DNA of 35,831 nucleotides from Chloroflexota bacterium (GCA_018263575.1 JAANWX010000079.1:1502-37332), one strand, 5' to 3'. Shown: positions 1 through 8,215, numbered from the stretch's first letter. Made by a program: numbers and translations. Notes: a model not told the origin generated them from the letters alone.

Positions 1-86
1 GGGTATGATGATGCAAGCGGGTCTGTAGCGTAGTATTCATAACTGGGCGCAATCTTAGCATGGCAGGAGATGGTTGTAAAGGGGCT

Positions 87-1901
87 TTATGGGGCCGCTA
101 ATTCCTTTGCTTTCTCAATGTACTCCAAACTTTGGTGGCGGAAGTAGGTGTTGTAGAGAGTGGCGTAGTGACCGGATTGGGTGAGGAGGCTCTCGTGGTC
201 ACCTTCTTCGATGATGCGCCCTTCTTCGAGGACGATGATACGGTCGGCGGCCTTGACGGTGGAGAGGCGGTGGGCAATGAGGATGCTGGTGCTGTCGGCC
301 AGAATCATGTCCAGGGCTTGTTGGATTTGCCACTCGGTGAAGGGGTCAATGCTGGCGGTGGCCTCATCAAGGATAAAGATGGCGGGATGCTGCCCCAAGA
401 CGCGCAGGAGGGCCACCAGTTGCCGCTGTCCCATGGAGAGTTGCCCGCCCCGTTCCCCCACCTGAGTCTCTAACCCCTGGGGTAATGTTTCCAGCCAGGA
501 ACCGTCCCCAATCTTGGTTGCCATCCCCCGCATGTCGGCGTCGCTGAGGTCTTGGCAAGCATAACGGATGTTTTCGGCCACGGTTCCCGAAAAGAGAAAG
601 GGCATCTGTGAAATTAAGCCCAATTGTTGGCGATAAGAAATGAGGTCTACATTACGAATGTTGTACTCGTCCACGTAGACTTGCCCGGATTGGAATTCAT
701 AAAAACGGGCGATGAGCATGGCGATGGACGATTTCCCTGCTCCGGTGTGACCGACCAGGGCTACGCTCTCCCCCGGTTGAATGTGGAGGTTGAAGTCGCG
801 GAAGATGCATTCCTCTTTTTCGTAATAGAAGTTGAGGTTTTCTATGCGAATTTCGCCGCGCAGACGGGAAACTTTTCTGTCTCCACGTTGGACGACGGCC
901 GGCTCAGCATCGATGAGGGCGAAAACACGCTCAGAGGCGGAAAGACCGGCCTGTATTTGCGCCCAAAAAGCGGAGAGGTTCAGGACGGGGAAGAAGAAAC
1001 GATCCAGGCTGAGGATGAAGAGATACCAGGACCCCACAGTGACCACGCCCTGGGCGGCATTCATTCCCCCCACATAGACCAAAATGGCCGTGCCAATCCC
1101 GCTAAAGGCATTCAAGACGGGAAATACCAGGGAGAGCACGAGGCCGCGTTGCACGTTAACCCGAAAAGATTGTTGGTTGGCTTGGGAGAAATCATCAAAG
1201 ACGGCCGCTTCTTGCCGGAAATTTTTAGCGACGCTCATGCCGCTGACCGTCTCTTTTATGGTGGCGTTGACCTTTGCCATGGCCTTCATCCCCTCTCGGG
1301 TCACGTTGCGGGCTAGTTTGCGGAATCCCAAGGCTAGAACGAAGACGATGGGCAAGAAGGTCATGACGTATAAGAATAGGCGCGTTTCGATGCGGGCCAG
1401 GAATATGCCAAGGATAATGGCCTGCGCGAGCTGGGAAATGAGGTCAGTGACCAAAACAACCATACGCCCTAGCTCGCGGGTGTCGGACGTGATGCGAGAG
1501 ACCACGCGCCCCGATGAAAATTTATCGTAGAATGATAAGTCGTGATGGGCGGCGGAGCGGAAGGCATCTGTGCGCAAGGTCATCACGACGTCAGATAAAA
1601 CGCGGACGGTAAGGCGGCGGCGGATCCAGTTTGCGCCCCATCTTAAAAATCCGCTAGCCACCACAAGGCCCACAACGAGGGCAACATAGACGTCTTGGGC
1701 ATCTTTTGCTAAACGATCCACCCCTTCGGAAACCAGGATGGGCATGGCTATTGCGCCTATGGCTACTAGAATTAGTAGGATGGAGATAACGATAAGCCTC
1801 TCCTGGTGGGGGCTTAAGTAGTGGAAAATGCGCGAGACGAGTTCGCGGTCATCGTATTCTCGGTCGTAGTCTTCGGGATTTAAATTAGAGAAAAAGCCCA
1901 T
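87..1901 (-). CDS. ABC exporter half-transporter, consensus catalytic Glu, non-canonical signature
   Basis: This is a 604-residue type IV ABC exporter half: an N-terminal six-helix membrane domain (about residues 35-320) followed by a nucleotide-binding domain. Seen directly: Walker A GHTGAGKSS (384-392), Q-loop around 432, Walker B ending LDEAT with catalytic Glu513, and switch His544. The signature is LSMGQ (488-492) instead of LSGGQ. The partner gene upstream on the same strand (3204-4973) has the reverse pattern: a normal signature and Asp in place of the catalytic Glu. That fits a heterodimer with one degenerate ATP site, as in TM287/288 and BmrCD, with this gene as the TM288-like chain. 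The substrate cannot be told from sequence; lipid or drug export is typical of the family. The ATG has no clear Shine-Dalgarno and a tandem repeat begins 5 bp upstream of it. Confidence 0.95.
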   Translation of the reverse strand: MGFFSNLNPEDYDREYDDRELVSRIFHYLSPHQERLIVISILLILVAIGAIAMPILVSEGVDRLAKDAQDVYVALVVGLVVASGFLRWGANWIRRRLTVRVLSDVVMTLRTDAFRSAAHHDLSFYDKFSSGRVVSRITSDTRELGRMVVLVTDLISQLAQAIILGIFLARIETRLFLYVMTFLPIVFVLALGFRKLARNVTREGMKAMAKVNATIKETVSGMSVAKNFRQEAAVFDDFSQANQQSFRVNVQRGLVLSLVFPVLNAFSGIGTAILVYVGGMNAAQGVVTVGSWYLFILSLDRFFFPVLNLSAFWAQIQAGLSASERVFALIDAEPAVVQRGDRKVSRLRGEIRIENLNFYYEKEECIFRDFNLHIQPGESVALVGHTGAGKSSIAMLIARFYEFQSGQVYVDEYNIRNVDLISYRQQLGLISQMPFLFSGTVAENIRYACQDLSDADMRGMATKIGDGSWLETLPQGLETQVGERGGQLSMGQRQLVALLRVLGQHPAIFILDEATASIDPFTEWQIQQALDMILADSTSILIAHRLSTVKAADRIIVLEEGRIIEEGDHESLLTQSGHYATLYNTYFRHQSLEYIEKAKELAAP

Positions 1902-1906
1902 AGAGG

Positions 1907-1967
1907 TTAGTTAGTTGGTTGGAGGTTGGAAGTTAGATATTGGATATTAGGTATTAGATATTCGTAT
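1907..1967. repeat. Degenerate heptamer tandem array (TTGGATA-like)
   Basis: About eight 7-bp units such as TTGGAGG, TTGGAAG, TTAGATA and TTGGATA run in phase between the PIN toxin stop and the ABC half-transporter start. The array reaches to within 5 bp of that start codon, in the place where a ribosome-binding site would be expected. Confidence 0.75.
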
Positions 1968-2004
1968 TAGGGGTTATAGCTCAGATAGCGAATGAAAGCG
2001 CTTA

Positions 2005-2490
2005 TCATTCTCCACATTCCTCTAAGATGCGAGCATAAAGTTTTTCGCTAATTCTAAACCCTGCCACATCTCGTAATTGGTCTAATTTAATCTTGATTGA
2101 ATCGACGAATCCTCGTTGTCTCGCTTCCATCAGGACGCCAATTAGACCTATATACCGCATCCCAAAATGTTGTGCGACTTCTCGACCCAATCGCTCGTCC
2201 ATAATTAACAAGTCTGCATCTACTTCTAACGCCAAGGCAATTGCTTCAGCTTCCCCTGCGTCTAAACTCTGGCAGAGAGACCGCACAAGGGGTTTGTTAA
2301 CAATCTCTTGTACATTAATCCAATCTGCTTCTCTAACCTCAACAGCACCCGGCAATCCAGACCCATCAATAACTACCTCTTGCCACACCGCTTCTGGAAC
2401 AAGCAAATCTCCGTATACTTGATGAAGTAAATTTAGGTTGCCAATCCGCCCTAGACTCACGAATGGGGAAGTGTTACTGACGACTTTCAC
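2005..2490 (-). CDS. PIN-like toxin, DUF3368 family
   Basis: The 161-residue protein resembles DUF3368 PIN-like nucleases, the usual toxin partner of UPF0175 antitoxins. Visible signs are the N-terminal strand VVSNTSP, where many PIN proteins have Asp and this one has Asn at residue 5; VPEAVWQEV near residue 32; the acidic helix LDAGEAEAIALA near 76-87; and LLIMDERLGR near 94-103. These supply the acidic metal-binding cluster expected of an RNase. It begins with GTG at 2490 in a GTGA overlap with the antitoxin stop, so the two are translationally coupled. The pair lies between two ABC transporter genes that appear to belong together. The Asn at the first conserved acidic position also occurs in DUF3368 relatives, so it does not by itself prove inactivity. 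Confidence 0.85.
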   Translation of the reverse strand: MKVVSNTSPFVSLGRIGNLNLLHQVYGDLLVPEAVWQEVVIDGSGLPGAVEVREADWINVQEIVNKPLVRSLCQSLDAGEAEAIALALEVDADLLIMDERLGREVAQHFGMRYIGLIGVLMEARQRGFVDSIKIKLDQLRDVAGFRISEKLYARILEECGE

Positions 2491-2918
2491 AACCGTCCCA
2501 TCTCCTGTAGAGTTGCCAGGTCTTCTTCGTAATCGGCTACATCATAATGAACGGAAATACCTCTGCTGCCTAATAATTGTTGGAAAGTCCAAGCGTCCAA
2601 TCCTAACATCTCGCGTGCCTTCCCAAAAGACAGCTTTTCCCTTTGGTACAAAGAGAGGGCTAACTCTTGTTTTAGCTCTTGAGATGTCATGCGCGTAGAA
2701 TGAAGCACATCATAAGGTATTTCAAGGGTTGTGGTTTTAGTAGCCATATATTCAGCATCCACCTCAGCTATGATTCTGTCCAAGCGTCCTTCCTCTAAAT
2801 CATCTTCAATTTGCTGCTCCCATACGCTGGCCTGATACTCTTCAAGCCAGGTTGAAAGCTCAACTAATTGCTCAGTCGATAGTTTTGCTATAGCAGTTTT
2901 TATTTCTTGGACACCCAT
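2487..2918 (-). CDS. UPF0175-type antitoxin with an extra N-terminal module
   Basis: The protein has 143 residues, longer than the usual 80-95 of UPF0175. Residues 58-143 are a typical UPF0175 unit: a Met followed by a short strand, a helix rich in Glu and Leu, then LSFGKAREMLGLDAWTFQQLL, the putative DNA-binding helix-turn-helix. Residues 1-57 form a second acidic helical module (VQEIKTAIAKLSTEQLVEL, then a run of Glu and Asp) resembling small standalone antitoxin-like proteins. It could be a fusion, or two products from two starts, since an ATG lies at 2747. The first start has a good Shine-Dalgarno (AAGGAG, 7 nt away) and the internal one has only a weak, distant GAGGTGG. Its expected role is to neutralise the downstream PIN toxin and autorepress the promoter. 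Confidence 0.8.
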   Translation of the reverse strand: MGVQEIKTAIAKLSTEQLVELSTWLEEYQASVWEQQIEDDLEEGRLDRIIAEVDAEYMATKTTTLEIPYDVLHSTRMTSQELKQELALSLYQREKLSFGKAREMLGLDAWTFQQLLGSRGISVHYDVADYEEDLATLQEMGRL

Positions 2919-2960
2919 TGGCTTACTCCTTCTTTACCGGTTGCCTATTCATTGTAATTC

Positions 2961-2989
2961 ATCATAGCAGAAAACCTAAATTTTGCCAA
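2961..2989 (-). promoter_or_regulatory. Sigma70-type promoter of the toxin-antitoxin pair
   Basis: On the minus strand TTGGCA (2984-2989) and TATGAT (2961-2966) are separated by exactly 17 bp, about 43 bp before the antitoxin ATG. This suggests the pair is transcribed independently of the ABC genes around it. Confidence 0.65.
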
Positions 2990-3146
2990 ATAGTGACTAC
3001 TCAGAGGGAGTGCTAAAAAGTTATTGGCCAATCACCGCCCCCACCCCACCTTAGCGCAGCATATCCGAAGGATGCCCCAAAATGTGACGAGATGCGTGTC
3101 AAATTTGAGGGAGGGGTTACCTTCTTCCCCCAAAATTCCTGCTTTT

Positions 3147-3202
3147 GCCACTTGTTACATGCCACTTGCCACTTGCTACATGCCACTTGCCATTTGCCAC
3201 AT
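3147..3202. repeat. Eight phased heptamers (GCCACTT-like) abutting a stop codon
   Basis: The 56 bp divide exactly into eight 7-bp units: GCCACTT four times, plus GTTACAT, GCTACAT, GCCATTT and GCCACAT. The array ends one base from the stop codon of the ABC half-transporter at 3204. It is the main content of the gap between that gene and the antitoxin promoter; the rest of the gap (2990-3146) shows nothing clear. Confidence 0.85.
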
Positions 3203-3203
3203 T

Positions 3204-4973
3204 TCAACTAAAAATACGCCGGTAAACGGGAGAGGTTTCCATAAGGTCTTCGTGGTTGCCGATGGAGGCGATGCGCCCTTTGCGCAGGACGATGATGGTG
3301 TTTGCCCAACGGATTTGGGAGAGCCGGTGGGTGATGATCAGGGTTGTGCGCCCCTCGGCTGCGGCGTAGATTGCTTTTTGGATTTCGTCTTCTGTAGCGC
3401 TGTCGATGGCGCTGGTGGAATCATCTAAGATCAAAATGCGGGGATCGGTCAGGAAGGCCCGGGCCAGGGCCAGGCGTTGCCGTTGCCCGCCCGAGAGGGT
3501 CACACCCCGCTCTCCAAGCTCGGTTTGGTAGCCTTTCTTGAAAGAGGTGATGAATTCATGCGCTTGGGCGGCCTTGGCGGCATCTTCAATCTCTTCGGGG
3601 GTGGCATCAGGTTTTCCGAAGGCTATATTCTCTTCTATGGTGCTGGAGAAGAGGAAAATATCTTGCTCAATGATCGAAATCTGTCGCCGAAGGGTTTCCA
3701 AATTCCATCCTCGGACGTCTACCCCGTCAATTTTCACTACGCCCTTAGAAACATCAAAGGTGCGGTTGACCAATTTAGCCAGGGTGGTCTTTCCGGAGCC
3801 GGTTTGCCCGACGATGGCCACGGTTTGACCAGGCTGAACCTGAAAGTTAAGGTTTTCTAGGGTGACGTCATCATCGGGGTAGGCATAATGGACATCTTGG
3901 AATTCCAGCGCGCCTCGCATGGTTTGGTCATGTCCGGCTATGTTTTGATCTAACTCAGTTTCGCGGTTGATGAGCTCTAAAATTCGTCTGGCTCCAGCCA
4001 CGCCCAACGAGACCTGGGAGTACGCGAATAAATAAACAAAGGTCGGGAAGCCAAGCAGTAATAGAAGGCCAAAGTAGGCTACGATATCGCCCACTTGTAA
4101 GTATCCCTGCTGGAAAAGGTAAATAGCGTGGTAGAGGCCTCCTGCCTGGGCCAAGGTCATCAAAAGTAAAGGAAAAAAGCGGGCCTCCACATCGCCCTGG
4201 CGAACGCTCCTGTCGCGAAAGGTGCGGACTTTTTCTGCAAAAAGGGCTATTTCAGAATCTTCCTGGGCCAGCCCTTTCACGGTCTCAATGCCATCCACCG
4301 CTTCTGCCAGGCGTGTATTAAGGGCCCCAAATGCTTTGCGCACAGATTCTGTGATTGGGTTTAGCTCATAGAGGAACTGCCATAGGGCCAAAACATAAAG
4401 GATCAAGAAGGCCACAGGGGCAAGAATTAAAGCGGGATGATACCGTGGGGCAAGAATGATAGGCATGAGGATGAAGGTGGCCGAACCGATCACCAAGTTA
4501 ATGCCAGGACTGAACATAAAGTTGACCTCCCGGACATCGTTGGTAGCGCGCGCCATGACATCTCCCACCGGTTGGAGGTTGTGGTAGGTCATGCTTTTGC
4601 CCAGCAGGCTGACATAAAGTTCGTGCCGAATATCACGCTCCATGCGTTGGCCAATCAACTCTGCGCCGAAGTTGCGCCCAAATTGAAGGAGGCCGCGGAC
4701 AATTTGCGTGCCAGCGATCATTATAGCAATTTTCCCCAATCCGCTAGAATCAGGTGGGGACGCTAATAAGACATCCATGGCTTGTCCCACAAAGATTGGC
4801 ACAACAGCCGCTAAACTGGCATTGCCAATAGCACCTGCGACCATTAGTAAGCCAAGATACCAATAACGGGCAGCATGGGCAAAAATCCAGCGGACAGGAG
4901 CCATGCGTTGGGCTTTGATCCAGGTTGGGGTCTGTTGTTCTTTGGGGATGGTGAATTCGGCGTGTTGGGTCAT
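3204..4973 (-). CDS. ABC exporter half-transporter, catalytic Glu replaced by Asp
   Basis: This 589-residue ABC exporter half has membrane helices over about residues 35-320 and a nucleotide-binding domain after about 355. Seen directly: Walker A GQTGSGKTT (389-397), Q-loop at 437, canonical signature LSGGQ (493-497), Walker B LILDDST in which Asp518 stands where the catalytic Glu should be, and switch His549. Asp at this position marks the degenerate site of heterodimeric exporters, so this would be the TM287-like chain. Its partner is most likely the half-transporter at 87-1901, which has the Glu but an abnormal signature. This gene comes first in transcription order, as TM287 does. The start region has no Shine-Dalgarno, and a GTAGTCGG repeat begins about 14 bp upstream. 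Confidence 0.95.
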   Translation of the reverse strand: MTQHAEFTIPKEQQTPTWIKAQRMAPVRWIFAHAARYWYLGLLMVAGAIGNASLAAVVPIFVGQAMDVLLASPPDSSGLGKIAIMIAGTQIVRGLLQFGRNFGAELIGQRMERDIRHELYVSLLGKSMTYHNLQPVGDVMARATNDVREVNFMFSPGINLVIGSATFILMPIILAPRYHPALILAPVAFLILYVLALWQFLYELNPITESVRKAFGALNTRLAEAVDGIETVKGLAQEDSEIALFAEKVRTFRDRSVRQGDVEARFFPLLLMTLAQAGGLYHAIYLFQQGYLQVGDIVAYFGLLLLLGFPTFVYLFAYSQVSLGVAGARRILELINRETELDQNIAGHDQTMRGALEFQDVHYAYPDDDVTLENLNFQVQPGQTVAIVGQTGSGKTTLAKLVNRTFDVSKGVVKIDGVDVRGWNLETLRRQISIIEQDIFLFSSTIEENIAFGKPDATPEEIEDAAKAAQAHEFITSFKKGYQTELGERGVTLSGGQRQRLALARAFLTDPRILILDDSTSAIDSATEDEIQKAIYAAAEGRTTLIITHRLSQIRWANTIIVLRKGRIASIGNHEDLMETSPVYRRIFS

Positions 4974-4987
4974 GTGGGCGTTAGTTG

Positions 4988-5049
4988 GGTAGTCGGTAGT
5001 CGGTAGTCGGGTAGTCGGTAGTCAGGTAGTCGGGTAGTCGGGTAGGCGG
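4988..5049. repeat. Short tandem array (GTAGTCGG-like)
   Basis: Seven- and eight-base units GTAGTCG/GTAGTCGG and variants repeat between the nucleotidyltransferase and the ABC half-transporter start. Confidence 0.75.
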
Positions 5050-5073
5050 CGTGCTGGGGAGACCTGCGGTTGG

Positions 5074-5155
5074 GTTCGGTCAGGAGACCAGCACCATCGT
5101 TCGGTCAGGAGACCAGCACCATCGTTCGGTCAGGAGACCGGCACCATCGTTCGGT
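5074..5155. repeat. 25-bp direct repeat, 3.3 copies, each with a hairpin core
   Basis: Units at 5074-5098, 5099-5123 and 5124-5148 are nearly identical (one A/G difference), followed by a partial copy of 7 bp. Each contains the inverted repeat GGTC-AGGA-GACC. There is no spacer between units, so this is a tandem repeat and not a CRISPR array. Confidence 0.85.
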
Positions 5156-5203
5156 TGGGTAGCCTAAGGCTATGTTTCGCGAAGACCTGCGCACATCGTC
5201 ATT

Positions 5204-5252
5204 CGCACCTCGCAACCCGCGCCTCACCATTCGCAACCCGCACCTCGCACCT
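5204..5252. repeat. Seven phased heptamers (CGCACCT-like) abutting a stop codon
   Basis: The 49 bp resolve into seven 7-bp units: CGCACCT three times, CGCAACC twice, CGCGCCT and CACCATT. The array ends one base from the stop codon of the nucleotidyltransferase gene at 5254. Confidence 0.8.
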
Positions 5253-5253
5253 C

Positions 5254-6840
5254 TTATCTCGCTAAGTGTTCTTGGGCGAGGGCGAGGGCCTCTGCGCGGG
5301 TGGATACCTCTCCGGCGGCTTGGGCTTCGCGGATGGTTTCGAGGAGTTGGCCAATGATGGGGCCGGGGGATAGGTGGAAACTCTCCATCAGGTCCGTCCC
5401 GTTGAGGAGGGGGGGCGGGGAGACGCGTTCCGCGTGGTGCTCCCACCAGGCCTCCAGGAGGGTGCGAGCAAGGTCGACGTATCTTGTCCAAGCCTCTTTG
5501 GGGGGAGCGCTTCCGTGCTGGGCCAGGAAGTCGGCCAGGGAGAGGAAGACGGCACTCAGGCCCGCTTCACCCACGCCGCGAAAATAGCCGTAAACCGCCC
5601 GGCGGTCGGGGGGATGGGGGATGGTGGCCAGCCGGCGGAAACGCTCCAAGGCCCGGAACGCGGCCCGCAGGTGGCGGATCTCGGCATTGCTCAGGCGTAG
5701 ACTCTCGGCACGCTGGACGAGCAAGGTCGCCCCGGCGGAGAGGTCACCCGTATCCCCCCCGTTTTGGGCTGGCAAGTTGGTGTATGTGGCGGCCAGGAAG
5801 AGGAGGGGTTTAAGAAAACGCTCCGGGACCAGGGCCACGCTCAAATGCCGGGAAAGATCCTCCCGGTAACGGCCAAGGCGCAGGACGGCCAATCCCGCCG
5901 CCCAACTGGCAGCGGCCCCCGGGTCATGCTCCTCCCCCAGAAGTTCGAATAGGATTTCGAGGTGCTGGAGGGTCCTTTGGGTGCGTTTGGCAAACTGCCC
6001 GTGATGGGGAAAAAGTATGGTAAAAGCGCCCAGCAAATCCAAGGCTTTGAGGGCTGTGGCTTGTTTGGGGCCATCGAGGATGCGAAAGAGTTCATCGCGC
6101 TGGCGCTCGGGTGAAACGCTGGCCAGGTGAGGTATGGCGCTGGGGATTTGTTGGCGTGTTTGGGGGTCAATGTGCAGGGAAAATTGTGCCGCCAGACGTA
6201 CGGCGCGAAGGATGCGAAGGGGGTCGTCTTGGAAGGTGTGTTCGGAGCAGCTTCGCAAAAGCTTGCTGTTCAAGTCGGCCGCGCCGCTAAGGGGATCGAG
6301 CAAGGCCTGGGGGTCTCGAAGGGAGACGGCCATGGCGTTGATGGTGAAGTCTCTGGCTCGCAGGTCATCCTCCAGGGTTTGGCCCCGAAAGCCAGCAAAG
6401 TCTAGTACTTGACGGTTTCCTTGGGAGTTAGTGACGATCACGCGCGCGGTCTCCCGTTCTTCATCTAAGGGAAAAAATGCCCCTTCCAAACGGTTGGCCA
6501 CTTTTCGGGCAAGAGGGAAGGTCTCCGCCGAGAGGACGAAGTCCAGGTCGTGGACGGGTATGGAGAGGAGCGTGTCACGAATAGCTCCACCCACCAGGTA
6601 AACGGAGGGTGCGTGTTCTAAGATTTCTCGAACGCGCTCGAAGAGTGGCGAAAAGCTAATTTTTTTTTGCATTGGCACGTAGGTTATTTGAGGTGTTTCT
6701 TTGTGGCGCGCATTTTTTGCTGCCCATAGGGCTTGTTGGGGGGTGCCACCTTGCCCAACCACACAATTACCAAAGTGAGCGATCCAACGGCCCTGGTAGG
6801 GGAGAAAGCTGGGCGGTAGTTTGGGGGTAAGGGGAGACAT
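5254..6840 (-). CDS. tRNA nucleotidyltransferase / poly(A) polymerase family protein with DUF5678-like N-terminus
   Basis: The 528-residue protein belongs to the class II CCA-adding / poly(A) polymerase family, which adds or repairs the 3' CCA of tRNA. Visible motifs: VGGAIRDTLL (83-92), the metal-binding pair HDLDFV with Asp98 and Asp100, RDFTINAMAV (163-172) and DDPLRILRAVRLA (205-217). A helical C-terminal part follows. Residues about 13-57 are unusual: YQGRWIAHFGNCVVGQG and the following helix look like a DUF5678 domain, a small module often found alone. A second Met at 57 (codon at 6670-6672) would give a normal-length enzyme, but neither start has a Shine-Dalgarno. CCA-adding and poly(A)-adding activities cannot be separated by eye. 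It is the last of three housekeeping genes (tdk, hpt, this one) on the same strand. Confidence 0.88.
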   Translation of the reverse strand: MSPLTPKLPPSFLPYQGRWIAHFGNCVVGQGGTPQQALWAAKNARHKETPQITYVPMQKKISFSPLFERVREILEHAPSVYLVGGAIRDTLLSIPVHDLDFVLSAETFPLARKVANRLEGAFFPLDEERETARVIVTNSQGNRQVLDFAGFRGQTLEDDLRARDFTINAMAVSLRDPQALLDPLSGAADLNSKLLRSCSEHTFQDDPLRILRAVRLAAQFSLHIDPQTRQQIPSAIPHLASVSPERQRDELFRILDGPKQATALKALDLLGAFTILFPHHGQFAKRTQRTLQHLEILFELLGEEHDPGAAASWAAGLAVLRLGRYREDLSRHLSVALVPERFLKPLLFLAATYTNLPAQNGGDTGDLSAGATLLVQRAESLRLSNAEIRHLRAAFRALERFRRLATIPHPPDRRAVYGYFRGVGEAGLSAVFLSLADFLAQHGSAPPKEAWTRYVDLARTLLEAWWEHHAERVSPPPLLNGTDLMESFHLSPGPIIGQLLETIREAQAAGEVSTRAEALALAQEHLAR

Positions 6841-6846
6841 GGGGAG

Positions 6847-6946
6847 GTGCGAGTTTGCGAGTGCGAGTGGCGAGTGGCGAGTGGCGGGTAGGCGGGTGAA
6901 CGCTCTCAGGTTTCGCGCTTCACGTTTTCACGCTTTCACCTTTCAC
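6847..6946. repeat. Two short tandem arrays (GCGAGTG-like, then CTTTCAC-like)
   Basis: A GCGAGTG/GGCGAGT array (about 6847-6897) is followed by a CTTTCAC-type array (about 6911-6946). The last CTTTCAC unit (6940-6946) runs into the stop codon of hpt. Confidence 0.7.
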
Positions 6947-7503
6947 TATTCTGGCGGTATGTAATTTTCCAGGTCGACCACGCCTATGAAGGGTAACTTT
7001 CGGTAATATTGGTCCATATCTAGGCCATACCCAAAGACATATTTGTTGGCGATTTCGAAGCCGACATAATCAACATCTACTTCAACTTCTCTGCGTTCCA
7101 CTTTGTCAAGCAGGGTGCAAACCTTGAGAGAGGCTGGGTTGCGTGTTCGAAGGAGCCCGAAAACGGAAGAAAGGGTATTGCCACTATCAATAATATCTTC
7201 TACGAGAATCACGTTTCGCCCCTGAATATCTTCGTGGAGGTCCATGTTCAAGCGGATTTGTCCAGATGAGCGCCGGGACCCCACGCCGTAGGAGGAGATG
7301 GCCATGAAGTCAATGGTATGGGGGACGGATATTCTGCGCATGAGGTCAGTCAGGAACATTACCCCACCTTTTAAAATGCATATCAGGTGCAGGTCTTGAC
7401 CCTGATAATCTTTGCTGATCTCTGCTCCCAATTCGGCGATTCTTTTTTGTAGGACATCCTCTGGGATTAAAACCTCGTCTAAAAATTCATGATAGGGTTG
7501 CAT
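6946..7503 (-). CDS. hpt: Hypoxanthine phosphoribosyltransferase
   Basis: This 185-residue cytosolic purine salvage enzyme converts hypoxanthine or guanine and PRPP to IMP or GMP. Seen directly: ILKGGVMFLTDL (43-54), the flexible-loop Ser-Tyr near 70-72, the PRPP loop VILVEDIIDSGNT (98-110) with its acidic pair, and the base-binding segment DYVGFEIANKYVFGYGLD (145-162). The start at 7503 has AAGGA 8 nt upstream. A longer in-frame ORF reaching 7650 only translates the heptamer repeat and part of the tdk gene, so it was not used. It lies 91 bp after tdk on the same strand, which suggests a nucleotide salvage operon. Confidence 0.95.
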   Translation of the reverse strand: MQPYHEFLDEVLIPEDVLQKRIAELGAEISKDYQGQDLHLICILKGGVMFLTDLMRRISVPHTIDFMAISSYGVGSRRSSGQIRLNMDLHEDIQGRNVILVEDIIDSGNTLSSVFGLLRTRNPASLKVCTLLDKVERREVEVDVDYVGFEIANKYVFGYGLDMDQYYRKLPFIGVVDLENYIPPE

Positions 7504-7528
7504 GTGTATTTTCCTTAGGGGGTGGAGG

Positions 7529-7584
7529 TTGGATGTTGGATGTTGGATGTTGGATGTTGGAGACTGGATATTAGATATTGGATA
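7529..7584. repeat. Eight phased heptamers (TTGGATG-like)
   Basis: Four TTGGATG copies are followed by TTGGAGA, CTGGATA, TTAGATA and TTGGATA without any phase slip. The array lies between the tdk stop and the hpt ribosome-binding site. Confidence 0.85.
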
Positions 7585-7594
7585 TTGCGGGGGA

Positions 7595-8164
7595 TTAGCG
7601 GGGGACGATGTGGTGTTTACGGCAGCGGGCTTCGTATAACTCTGAGGCACCGACGATTACGATGGGGTCATCATAGTGGGCCGGCTCCTCATCCACCAGG
7701 CGTTGGGTGCGGGTGGCAGCTTCGTGGCATGCCATGCAGATTGCGCTAAGTTTGTCTACTTTTTCGGCTTTAGCCATCAGGTTTGGCATCTGACCAAAAG
7801 GCTCTCCTCGAAAATCCATGTCCAATCCGGCCACGATAACGCGAATCTGTTCTTCGACAAGGTGGTCAATCAAAGAGAGAATGTCAGCTCCAAAAAACTG
7901 AGCTTCATCAATGGCGACAACGGTGACATCTTCCCCAAGAAGTTCTTTGATCTCCGAAATATCTTCAATGGGGATGGCTTCGAACTCATTCCCAGCATGG
8001 GAGGTAACTTTATCAAGGCTATACCGGGCATCAAAGCCTGGTTTAAAAACTTGGACTTGTTGGTTAGCAATCGTTGCTCGCCGCAAACGGCGAATTAGTT
8101 CGTCGGTCTTTCCACAAAACATAGGGCCGGTAATTACTTCTAATCTGCCATTTCGATGTTTCAT
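7595..8164 (-). CDS. tdk: Thymidine kinase, type II
   Basis: This 189-residue enzyme phosphorylates thymidine with ATP for dTTP salvage. Motifs: P-loop GPMFCGKT (13-20), Walker B/catalytic DEAQFF (86-91), LDMDFRG (114-120), and a zinc site built from CMAC (Cys143, Cys146) and Cys181 with His184 or His185. The lasso segment near YEARC supports the type II family. The start at 8164 has AAGGA 7 nt upstream. The longer ORF to 8233 adds a hydrophobic leader read from the rpmE terminator and was rejected. Transcription may come partly from read-through of that terminator, as no clear promoter was seen between them. Confidence 0.95.
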   Translation of the reverse strand: MKHRNGRLEVITGPMFCGKTDELIRRLRRATIANQQVQVFKPGFDARYSLDKVTSHAGNEFEAIPIEDISEIKELLGEDVTVVAIDEAQFFGADILSLIDHLVEEQIRVIVAGLDMDFRGEPFGQMPNLMAKAEKVDKLSAICMACHEAATRTQRLVDEEPAHYDDPIVIVGASELYEARCRKHHIVPR

Positions 8165-8215
8165 AATAGTCCTTGTAAGAGGTAAGGGGAAAAGATAGGG
8201 GCGGCTTAGAATAAA

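Noticed and set aside
624-1316. 230-residue plus-strand frame opposite the ABC half-transporter
   Set aside because: It is antisense to strongly conserved ABC motifs and shows no recognisable domain.
5074-5155. CRISPR-like direct repeats
   Set aside because: Units are contiguous without spacers and no cas genes are present.
6946-7650. Longer hpt frame with an N-terminal extension
   Set aside because: The extra residues (QHPTSN-type repeats) are the translated heptamer array and part of tdk; a good ribosome-binding site marks 7503.
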